DNA from: Bacillus pumilus
GTDB lineage: Bacteria; Bacillota; Bacilli; Bacillales; Bacillaceae
Assembly (NCBI RefSeq): GCF_003431975.1
Contig: NZ_CP027116.1
Span: 682,001 to 746,000, forward strand
Direction: 5' to 3'
DNA: 64,000 nucleotides
The notes beneath the pieces were generated by a model that did not search any database, was not told the origin of the DNA, and was given only the letters and a program-made list of their open reading frames with translations. A program made the position numbers and the translations under genes. This document shows, in pieces, positions 19,301 to 26,143 of this stretch (positions are counted from its first letter, which is position 1; each line of letters starts with the position of its first letter).

Positions 19301-22300
19301 AACCAGTCGAAAAGAAAGACACATACCCATTATCTGCTGCTCAAAGACGGACATTCCTCATTCATCAGCGTATTGGTCAAGTGACCTCTTATAACATGCC
19401 GATGGCACTGAGATGTAAAGGGGAAATTGTCGTCGAGCGCTTTGAGCAGACCTTCAAGCAATTAATTGATCGTCATGAAACCTTGCGAACGACCTTTGAA
19501 TTAAAAGATGGTGAACCAGTTCAGCGTGTCCATGATGACTTCCAATTTGCTGTTGAAATGACAGAGGCTGATGAAGAAGGATTAGAAGCACAAATCGATG
19601 AATTCATTCGTCCATTTGACTTAAAGGCTGCACCATTGATCCGTGTGCGTTTTGTGAAAATTGCAGCACATGATCATCTCTTATTAGTCGATATGCATAA
19701 TATTGTGGCGGATGGAGCGAGCATGAACATCTTTATTAAAGAATTTACTGAGCTCTATCGAGGGGAAACCTTGCCGGAACTCACTGTTCAATATAAAGAT
19801 TATGCAGAATGGCAAGACAAATATTTCCGCAGCGAAATGTTTCAAAAGCAGCAGGATTATTGGAAGCAGCAAATTGGCTCAAATGTGCCAACTTTGACAA
19901 TGCCATATGATTTTGAACGGAAGGAACAATCCTTCTTAGGAAGAGCGATCAAATTCAATATTGAACCGCACATCGTTGAGAAAATTGAACAGCTTGCTGA
20001 ACAGTATCAGCTGACAAATAACGTTATCTTGTTCCAGCTCTATGGGCTACTGCTCTCACGTTATGCAGATCAAGAGGAGCTGATTGTCGGTTCACTTGTG
20101 GCTGGACGGCGTCATGCAGATATCGAGCATACAATTGGCATGTTTACAAACTTCCTGCCAATTAAACTAGACATGGTACAAGAATCAACCTTTACAGAGC
20201 AACTGGCGCAGACAAAGCAAGTATTGCTGGATGCGTATGACCATCAAGAGTACCCATTTGACCAAATGGTTGAGCATCTGAATCCAAAAACAAGACCGCA
20301 TCGCAATCCATTCTTTGATACAATGCTCATCTACCATAATGAGTACGATCCGAATATTAAAATCGAAGCCGATGGACTAACATTCGAAACACATGAGTTT
20401 GCAAAGGGAATTTCCAAACTCGATATGAAAATGGATGTTGTCAGAGAAGTAACAGGTGAGTTAAAGTGCGTCCTTCAATACAATCTTGCGCTGTTTAAAC
20501 ATGAGACAATGCAAGCGTTCGTCAAGCACTTCGAGCACTTGGTCGAACAGGCTGTTCAAGCACCTGATCAACTGCTCAAGGATTTCGATGTGCTTACAGA
20601 GGAAGAAGAACAGGCAGCAAAGGAGAAAAGGGAGCGTGCAGAGGAAAAAGCACCGCTCGTACTTACAGTTAGCTCGACATTTACAGCAGATCCAATCGCA
20701 CCTTACATTCAGTACTGGACCAAGCAGTTTGATGTGCAGCTTGATGTGCAGCTTGATGTTCAATTTGCACCGTATGGGCAGGTATATCAGGAATTACTAA
20801 ATGAGCGCAGCCTTATCTCACAGAAGAAAAACGGTGCGAACCTTCTGCTCATTCGATTAGAGGATATCACGGGTCCAGCTCATCTTTCACTGGAAGAAAA
20901 GAAAAAACTGGCTGCAGAGCATGCTGAAGAACTTGCAAACGTTCTGAAATCAAAAACGAAACATAACTTATATTTTGTTGGGATTCTGCCGATAAGTGCT
21001 GCTCTTAAAGACACGCTGCAAGATGTGGAACGAGAGTGGATTGCTCAATTATCTGAGATAGACGGTGTTCAATTAATCGACTGCCGTCAGCTTGCGAAGC
21101 AATATCAGATAGATGACATCTTTGATGTAAAAGGAGAGCAAGCCGCACATCTCCCATTCACTGAAGTCTTTTGTGGAGCCATCGGTACAAAAGTCGCTCG
21201 CGAGTTCATTGCATGGCAAGGTGCACCATTTAAGGTAGCGGCCATTGATTGTGATCACACGCTTTGGAGAGGTGTCGTTTCAGAAGACGGTATAGAAGGC
21301 ATCGATATTACGCCAGAACATCAAATGCTTCAGCGCTTTTTAAAACAAAAGCAAAAAGAAGGTCTCTTGCTTGTCTTAAGCAGCAGGAATAATGAAGAAG
21401 ATGTGTGGCGCGTGTTTGAAAACCACCCAGATATGATCTTGCAAAAAGATGATATTGTCGATTGGCGGATCAATTGGGAAAGTAAACCGGCACATCTCAA
21501 AGAGATGGCAGATTCACTGAATCTTTCATTATCTCAGTTTATTTTCTTAGATGATGATCCTGCTCAGTGCTTGCGTATGAATGAAGAGCTGCCTGAAGTG
21601 ATGACACTGCTACTACCTGCCAATGAAAAAGCGATCCCATTATTCGCTCAGCATGCTTGGGCATTTGACCGCTATGATGTCACAGATGAAGATAGAGGGC
21701 GAACAACAAGCTACAAGGCTGAAAAAGCTCGTCAAAAGGAGAAAGCAGAATCGCCGTCAATGGAGCAATTTTTACAAGATTTGAATTTGAACATGAGTGT
21801 AACAGAGTGGGGAGAAAAGCACCTTGCCCGCGTGGCGCAAATGAGCAGTCGCATTAACCAATTCCGCTTAAATGATCAGCGCTTTGATGAACAGCAGCTG
21901 AGAGAGCGGATGGAAAATGAGCATGTTCAGGGCTGGATTATCGAGGCAGCGGATCGCTTCAGTCATGAAGGAATTGTAGGGGCGATCTTGGCTCATCATG
22001 CAGGCGACACCTTGATCATTGATGCATGGATGCTAAGCTGCCGTGCTCTAGGGAAAGGGATTGAGCAAAAATGTCTGACATGGCTCGCTGAATATAGCCG
22101 TCAGCACCAGCTTTCTTCTATTGAATTCACATTTGCATCGACTGGACGTAATGAGCTATTCAAGTCATTTATGAAAGAGCACCAGATGCAGGAGATGGGG
22201 GAGCAGCAAACATACCGGATACAAGTGGAAGAAATCGGTTCACTGAGCGATCACATTCAGATCGTCGACCACCTGTCACCTCGTCAGCACCCGGCTGAAG

Positions 22301-22719
22301 AAATAGAGGGTCAAAAGGTGGAGACAGCAAGTCATACAGCTTTTGAAGGTTACACATGGGAAACGGTTCAAACAGATCAAACGCTGTACAGCGGGTATGT
22401 AAAAGCCCTTAAGGTACATGATCAAGAAGGTCTTCGTTCATTATTAAAGACGGAACTAACGCAGGATCAGGGACTTTACGCACAGCCAACCAATGAACGC
22501 GAGGCATTGCTTCTTGAGATTTGGTGTGACATTCTTCATGTGGAAAAAGTAGGAATTGACAACGACTTTTTCGATTTAGGAGGAAATTCTTTACTTGCTG
22601 TCAAAATGGAAGTAGAGATTGAAAAGAAGGGTTGGTATGTTGATGATTTGAATTTTGCTGAAAAACACACCATTCGAGAATTAGCAAAATATATGAAGAG
22701 GGAGAATCAGCATGCATAA
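16297..22719 (+). CDS. PKS/NRPS terminal synthase: KS-AT-ACP-C-FkbH-ACP
   Basis: Protein of 2140 residues. The KS (Cys183 in QTACSTS), AT (Ser629 in GHSIGE; malonyl-type HAFH 725-728) and ACP (Ser954 in GGHSL) form a non-reducing extension module, the fourth C2 unit of the line. A condensation domain follows (from about 1010), but its motif reads HNIVADG: the second, catalytic His is Asn1135. Next is an FkbH-like region (about 1450-2030) with the HAD motif DCDHT (Asp1651, Asp1653) and LDDDP, then a GNAT-like half. FkbH enzymes turn 1,3-bisphosphoglycerate into glyceryl-ACP; the Cys usually seen in C-S-K-N is Ser1695 here. A last carrier (Ser2098 in GGNSL) ends the protein. No thioesterase or reductase follows, so release could be by spontaneous lactonisation. 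The ATG overlaps the previous stop by 8 bp behind AGAGGCGG. By order it could be amiM. Confidence 0.92.
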   Translation: MNDTTNHYHGAEIAVIGLAGRFPGAKNVDEYWENLKKGKETISFFTEEELRREGTDEALLKNPRFVKAKGMLDDVDLFDADFFDYTPKEAAMMDPQFRLFHECVWTALEDAGYDPFEYKGQIGLYTGAGINTEWVMRALQGAAQGEDSKTLEAAVLNMRDYLATMISYKLNLKGPSMVVQTACSTSMVSIHLAVQALLSGDCHMAVAGGVSIRLPQKSGYLYQEGMIHSSDGHCRVFDNKADGTVFGDGAGAVILKNLEDAIEDGDHIYAVIKGSSINNDGNRKVGYTAPSTKGQVSAIKTALRMAEVEPETISYIEAHGTGTTLGDPIEIEALKQAFDTDKKGFCRIGSVKSNVGHLNDASGVAGFIKTVLSLKHQVIPPTIHFETPNEKIEFADSPFVVNTDLTPWSTQESPRRAGVSSFGIGGTNAHVILEEAPAARVAADSPEDSELLLLSAKTPAALEKMTDRLADYLLQHQQHVRLSDVAYTLQTGRHHFPHKRVILGSNTADMLQALNQRSKEVVKTASSQTSSRPVVFLFPGQGSQYVDMGRQLYDKYPVFKEALDQCLNQFKQHVSVDPFSILFSTEASDDRQLINQTEYTQPLLFSVEYALAKLLIHFGVKPQALIGHSIGEYTAAAVSGLLSVEDAVDLVAYRGQLISQLPKGSMLSVPLSEQNVLPYLTDDLSLAAVNGPELCVVSGGTVAIDALAEKLEAAGHGCRKLHTSHAFHSKMMDDILPSFKEKVAEYQLNAPSIPYISNVTGSWIDHEAVQDPAYWADHLRQAVRFRDGAETLLTELDPIFVEVGPGNTLSAFIRQASKEHHQQPIPLMRHPKEEAADDRYLLGRLGDIWLQGVPVDWTKLRNQTLNQKVSLPTYPFERQRYWIEKVDTSALSSSSGVQMVVPKDNKGQEIEENNQVHAAASNDIEATLQRMWKDILGIEKVERDDHFFELGGHSLNATGLISQIHKEFGVELTLTDMFNNPTIEKLQAFIEKAEKHQYFKIEPVEKKDTYPLSAAQRRTFLIHQRIGQVTSYNMPMALRCKGEIVVERFEQTFKQLIDRHETLRTTFELKDGEPVQRVHDDFQFAVEMTEADEEGLEAQIDEFIRPFDLKAAPLIRVRFVKIAAHDHLLLVDMHNIVADGASMNIFIKEFTELYRGETLPELTVQYKDYAEWQDKYFRSEMFQKQQDYWKQQIGSNVPTLTMPYDFERKEQSFLGRAIKFNIEPHIVEKIEQLAEQYQLTNNVILFQLYGLLLSRYADQEELIVGSLVAGRRHADIEHTIGMFTNFLPIKLDMVQESTFTEQLAQTKQVLLDAYDHQEYPFDQMVEHLNPKTRPHRNPFFDTMLIYHNEYDPNIKIEADGLTFETHEFAKGISKLDMKMDVVREVTGELKCVLQYNLALFKHETMQAFVKHFEHLVEQAVQAPDQLLKDFDVLTEEEEQAAKEKRERAEEKAPLVLTVSSTFTADPIAPYIQYWTKQFDVQLDVQLDVQFAPYGQVYQELLNERSLISQKKNGANLLLIRLEDITGPAHLSLEEKKKLAAEHAEELANVLKSKTKHNLYFVGILPISAALKDTLQDVEREWIAQLSEIDGVQLIDCRQLAKQYQIDDIFDVKGEQAAHLPFTEVFCGAIGTKVAREFIAWQGAPFKVAAIDCDHTLWRGVVSEDGIEGIDITPEHQMLQRFLKQKQKEGLLLVLSSRNNEEDVWRVFENHPDMILQKDDIVDWRINWESKPAHLKEMADSLNLSLSQFIFLDDDPAQCLRMNEELPEVMTLLLPANEKAIPLFAQHAWAFDRYDVTDEDRGRTTSYKAEKARQKEKAESPSMEQFLQDLNLNMSVTEWGEKHLARVAQMSSRINQFRLNDQRFDEQQLRERMENEHVQGWIIEAADRFSHEGIVGAILAHHAGDTLIIDAWMLSCRALGKGIEQKCLTWLAEYSRQHQLSSIEFTFASTGRNELFKSFMKEHQMQEMGEQQTYRIQVEEIGSLSDHIQIVDHLSPRQHPAEEIEGQKVETASHTAFEGYTWETVQTDQTLYSGYVKALKVHDQEGLRSLLKTELTQDQGLYAQPTNEREALLLEIWCDILHVEKVGIDNDFFDLGGNSLLAVKMEVEIEKKGWYVDDLNFAEKHTIRELAKYMKRENQHA
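20731..20763 (+). repeat. Short in-frame tandem repeat (12-bp unit) in terminal synthase
   Basis: Almost three copies of a 12-bp unit encode D-V-Q-L repeated (DVQLDVQLDVQ) at the N-terminal edge of the FkbH region. The unit keeps the frame, so copy-number change would alter linker length without breaking the protein. Confidence 0.8.
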
Positions 22720-23719
22720 AGATGTAAAAGCCATATATGAAGAATCAAAAATTTTAGATGAGGCCACTCATTTATACGGAGTCCAGCGAAGTGACATCCA
22801 CTTTATCGCAGATGCAGAAAACTATGTGTATGAACTTAAAAAAGACGGAGAGTCTTTCATTTTAAAAATTACCCATACCATCCGCAGATCACCTGATTAT
22901 ATTTTAGGTGAAATGGAATGGCTCCATCACTTAGCGAAGGGCGGACTTTCGGTTGCAAAACCAATTGCTTCATTAAATGGCCGTGATATCGAGCAAGTAG
23001 ACGATGGGCAAGGCGGTTCATTTTTACTGCGGGTCTATGAAAAAGCACCAGGCCATAAAGTCGAAGAGGCAGACTGGAACGATGAATTATTTTATGCCCT
23101 TGGACAGTACACAGGCCGCATGCATAAACTGACAAAAAGCTATCAGCTGTCAGATCCGCGAAATAAAAGACAAGAGTGGGATGAAGAGGAGCAGCTTAAA
23201 TTGCGTAAGTATGTCCCAGCCGATCAGACGCTTGTATTCGAACAAGCGGATCGGTTGATGGAAAAGCTGGCAAAGCTTCCGAAAAATCAGAATACGTACG
23301 GATTGGTTCATGCGGATCTTCATCACGGAAACTTCCACTGGGATCAAGGCAAAATTACGACCTTTGATTTCGATGATATCGGGTACAATTGGTTTATGAA
23401 TGACATTAGCATTTTGCTATACAATGTGTTGTGGTACCCAGTCATTCCATACGAAGACAAAGCAGCTTTTGCAGGAAACTTTATGAAGCAGTTCCTTAAA
23501 GGCTATCGTGAAGAGAATGAGCTTGGGGATGAGTGGCTTGCCTACATTCCTGACTTCCTTCGCTTACGTCACGTGCTAATCTATGGCTTGCTGCATCAAG
23601 CATTTGATTTGGCTACCATCGGAGAAGAAGAGAAGGCCATGCTCGCTAGCTTCCGCTCCGACATTGAGCAAGCAGCACCGATTACGACGTTTGACTTTAC
23701 AAAGCTAAGTCAATCTTAA
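22712..23719 (+). CDS. amiN: Small-molecule kinase of the APH/choline kinase fold, AmiN/YerI-like
   Basis: 335-residue phosphotransferase with the Brenner motif H-A-D-L-H-H-G-N (His200, Asp202, Asn207) and the metal-binding FDFDDIG about 15 residues later, typical of aminoglycoside-phosphotransferase-like kinases. It overlaps the last synthase by 8 bp behind AGAGGGAGA, so it is probably translated with the assembly line; that fits self-resistance by phosphorylating the product or a precursor. The same chromosomal position, just before sapB-opuE-gatC, is held in B. subtilis by yerI, which I recall as a homologue of the amicoumacin kinase AmiN. The symbol rests on this context and on the predicted product, not on an alignment. 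It is alternatively a core yerI gene that the cluster landed next to. Confidence 0.8.
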   Translation: MHKDVKAIYEESKILDEATHLYGVQRSDIHFIADAENYVYELKKDGESFILKITHTIRRSPDYILGEMEWLHHLAKGGLSVAKPIASLNGRDIEQVDDGQGGSFLLRVYEKAPGHKVEEADWNDELFYALGQYTGRMHKLTKSYQLSDPRNKRQEWDEEEQLKLRKYVPADQTLVFEQADRLMEKLAKLPKNQNTYGLVHADLHHGNFHWDQGKITTFDFDDIGYNWFMNDISILLYNVLWYPVIPYEDKAAFAGNFMKQFLKGYREENELGDEWLAYIPDFLRLRHVLIYGLLHQAFDLATIGEEEKAMLASFRSDIEQAAPITTFDFTKLSQS

Positions 23720-23727
23720 AAATGAAA

Positions 23728-23764
23728 ATCCCCGCCTATGTGATGAGGCGGGGATTGTTTTTTT
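23728..23764. terminator. Bidirectional terminator between kinase and phosphatase
   Basis: Stem ATCCCCGCC (23728-23736) pairs with GGCGGGGAT (23747-23755), followed by a T-run on + and preceded by an A-rich stretch. It can therefore end transcription of the synthase operon and of the convergent phosphatase gene. Confidence 0.85.
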
Positions 23765-25169
23765 ATGGGCGATAGGTGGACGGTGATTCAATGATATGAA
23801 ACAGGTTCTTTCCTTGCTTTGTATTATCGATCCAGCCTTGAAATGCTGCTTTACCAGGTCCATATGCATAGACAGGGACATCCTCACCTGTATGAGCAAA
23901 AGTTGTCCAGCCTGAGAAAGAACGCTGATCAAAGATGTGTTGAATGCTGAGTTGAATTGTACTGGCCTTCCCTGATTGTGCCGCTTTCTCCACCTGTGAG
24001 ATTTCCTCATTTGTGAGCGAGAAATCAATATGGGTGTGAAGGACATCACGTACCGATTGTCCGCCTGCGATTTTCTTTGCCATATACACAGGTGTTTTCT
24101 TAGCAGCTAAAATAGGTGCTGGGTCCCATTTATAGCCAGTTTCACTTGTCATGCCGTCTGCACCAAACGAAAAGCCGCCAGTCGCATGATCTGCTGTGAT
24201 GACAACGAGTGTTTCTTGATCCTTTTTAGCGAATTGAAGAGCCGCTTGGACTGCTTTCTCAAAATCCTCCATCTCACTCATTGCGCCGACCACATCATTT
24301 TCATGTCCAGCAGAATCAATGGTACTACCTTCAAGCAGCATGAAAAACCCATGCGAATTGTCTTGATTTAATTGGGCTAATGCTGACTGCGTCATGTCTT
24401 TTAAAGTAGGCACATGCTTTGGACGATCGATGGCTCGATCCAGTTCGTCCTCCTGGAATAAGCCGAGCATTTTCGAAGATGATTGGGAGGTTAAATCATC
24501 TTTTGACCTTAGTATGGAATAACCGCTCTTCTCAAATTCTTTCACAAGATCACGGTCTTTTCGGTCAAAATATTGGATGCCGCCACCTAGAAGGATATCA
24601 ACTTTGTGCTCTCCGCCTATTTTCTCATCATAAAAGTGGTCTGCAATTTGTTCTTTGTTTTTTCGGGAGACGTTATGTGTGCCAAAAGCGGCAGGTGTCG
24701 CATCGGTGATGTCAGATGAGACAACAAAGGCTGTTTTCATTTGTGCTTCCTTTGCTGCTTCAACGACACTTCTAAGAGGTTCTTTTTCTTGGTTGACGGC
24801 GATGGCATCATTGTATGTCTTTTTTCCAGTCGCCATGGCTGTGGCTGCGGCAGCTGAGTCGGTAATATTATCTCGAGGATCATCTGGGTGTGTGGTCTGC
24901 ATCCCGACTAAATACGGGTCCCAGACGGTTTTTGCTTTTGGAGAACCAAGCTTTTCCTGCTTGAATGTGCGGTAGGCTTTGATCACGGGCATCCCCATTC
25001 CATCGCCAACGATAAAAATAACATTTTTTGGTGTTTTCGTTTGTTTCTTGTCTGCTGCATTTGTTGAGACGGGAGTGACATAATGTGAGGTCAATAAAGC
25101 AGCGAATACGAGTACCGCTAGAATCCCACTCATAAGAAAAATACGTTTTTTACGATCCATAGAGCCCAT
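23763..25169 (-). CDS. Alkaline phosphatase, membrane-anchored or secreted
   Basis: 468 residues of the PhoA/PhoB alkaline phosphatase family, which hydrolyse phosphomonoesters outside the membrane with two Zn and one Mg. Visible are the metal motif VGDGMG (Asp56), the nucleophile in TDSAAAATA (Ser105), the GHENDV region, TADHATGG and HTGEDVPVYAYGPG. The N-terminus has basic residues then a hydrophobic segment (about 11-27), so it is exported as a signal anchor or with a cleaved signal. The start has AAAAGGGGA 5 bp upstream. The gene is convergent with the AmiN-like kinase and lies between it and sapB; I recall no gene in that interval in B. subtilis. It could be an ordinary phosphate-starvation phosphatase (phoB-like), or the enzyme that removes the protecting phosphate from an exported, phosphorylated antibiotic. 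Confidence 0.92.
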   Translation of the reverse strand: MGSMDRKKRIFLMSGILAVLVFAALLTSHYVTPVSTNAADKKQTKTPKNVIFIVGDGMGMPVIKAYRTFKQEKLGSPKAKTVWDPYLVGMQTTHPDDPRDNITDSAAAATAMATGKKTYNDAIAVNQEKEPLRSVVEAAKEAQMKTAFVVSSDITDATPAAFGTHNVSRKNKEQIADHFYDEKIGGEHKVDILLGGGIQYFDRKDRDLVKEFEKSGYSILRSKDDLTSQSSSKMLGLFQEDELDRAIDRPKHVPTLKDMTQSALAQLNQDNSHGFFMLLEGSTIDSAGHENDVVGAMSEMEDFEKAVQAALQFAKKDQETLVVITADHATGGFSFGADGMTSETGYKWDPAPILAAKKTPVYMAKKIAGGQSVRDVLHTHIDFSLTNEEISQVEKAAQSGKASTIQLSIQHIFDQRSFSGWTTFAHTGEDVPVYAYGPGKAAFQGWIDNTKQGKNLFHIIESPSTYRP

Positions 25170-25245
25170 GAAAAATCCCCTTTTATCATTTATTTCATAA
25201 TTTGTATTTTATTTGAATGAGGGCAATGGTTCAACCCCTTTTCCC

Positions 25246-25276
25246 ATAAAAAAAGGGATGAGACTTTTGCCTCATC
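25246..25276 (-). terminator. Terminator of sapB
   Basis: Read on the minus strand, GATGAG-loop-CTCATC (25257-25276) is followed by a T-run (25246-25254), directly after the sapB stop. Confidence 0.75.
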
Positions 25277-25281
25277 ACCTT

Positions 25282-25974
25282 TTATACCGTATCACACTTG
25301 ACGCCAACGACGCCTTCTAGATCTTTAATATCAAAATACACATCAGTTGTATAGCGATCTTTATGCACGCGTACACGTACTTCCATGATCGGATAGTTCT
25401 TTTCTGTTAAATCATCAATTCGAACAGAATGAATGCGAATATTGAGGGCTTTCATTTCTTTTAGAATATCCGTCATACGGTTTCGATCAGAAAGAGACAT
25501 TCTGATGCGGATTTCTTTTTCCTGCAGGCGAATCGGCCCGATCCGCTGGAAGAGCCATGGTAGAAATTCGACACTAATGAGAATAAAGAAAAGACTGAGG
25601 AAGGCTTCTTTATAAAATCCTGCACCTGTTGCAACCCCAAGTCCTGCTGCGCCCCAGATCATTGCAGAAGTCGTGAGGCCTGAGATGACATCATTGCTTT
25701 TTCGCAGAATCACACCTGCTCCAATAAAACCAACACCAGAAATAATTTGCGCCGGTAACCTGAGCGGGTCCATTTGAAGCTTAGAGACTCGAGGGAAATT
25801 GTAGGCTGCATCAATGCTGATGATGGTTAATACGCAGGAGCTGACAGCAATGACAATACACGTTTTTAACCCGAGCGGCTTTTTCTTCAGCTCGCGTTCA
25901 AGACCGATAATCAAGCCGATTAAGGTGGCTACGGCTAATTTTAAGACCGTATCCCATTCAATTGTCCAAAACAT
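25282..25974 (-). CDS. sapB: MgtC/SapB family membrane protein
   Basis: 230-residue membrane protein with the MgtC/SapB signature: an early LIGLIIGLERE segment, RLPAQIISGVGFIGAG and TTSAMIWGAAGLG, then a soluble C-terminal domain with an ACT-like look. The family is linked to magnesium limitation and ATP synthase control in other bacteria; the molecular role in Bacillus is unclear. I place the start at the ATG at 25974 because AAAGGAGCG (25981-25989) lies 6 bp upstream; a start six codons earlier would overlap the binding site. It lies between the phosphatase and opuE, matching the B. subtilis order yerI-sapB-opuE apart from the inserted phosphatase. From memory, the B. subtilis name comes from mutations that derepress an alkaline phosphatase. 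Confidence 0.88.
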   Translation of the reverse strand: MFWTIEWDTVLKLAVATLIGLIIGLERELKKKPLGLKTCIVIAVSSCVLTIISIDAAYNFPRVSKLQMDPLRLPAQIISGVGFIGAGVILRKSNDVISGLTTSAMIWGAAGLGVATGAGFYKEAFLSLFFILISVEFLPWLFQRIGPIRLQEKEIRIRMSLSDRNRMTDILKEMKALNIRIHSVRIDDLTEKNYPIMEVRVRVHKDRYTTDVYFDIKDLEGVVGVKCDTV

Positions 25975-26104
25975 GCGTATCGCTCCTTTCATTTCATGTA
26001 CGTTTCACAACATGTATATGATCTTCTTACAGCCCATATGGCTGCCACAACTTCTATTTTATTCAGAAATGGGAGAAAGAAAAGCATTTTATTTAAAAAT
26101 AAAG

Positions 26105-26134
26105 AGAGTCATCTGCTAAAGGACAGATGACTCT
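26105..26134 (-). terminator. Terminator of opuE
   Basis: Perfect 11-bp stem AGAGTCATCTG/CAGATGACTCT with an 8-nt loop, followed on the minus strand by a T-rich stretch, just after the opuE stop. Confidence 0.85.
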
Positions 26135-26143
26135 TCACTTTTG

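Noticed and set aside
1..23719. Zwittermicin-type cluster
   Set aside because: FkbH and PKS/NRPS parts recall zwittermicin, but four consecutive C2 modules after an A-PCP and the AmiN/YerI-like kinase fit an isocoumarin pathway better.
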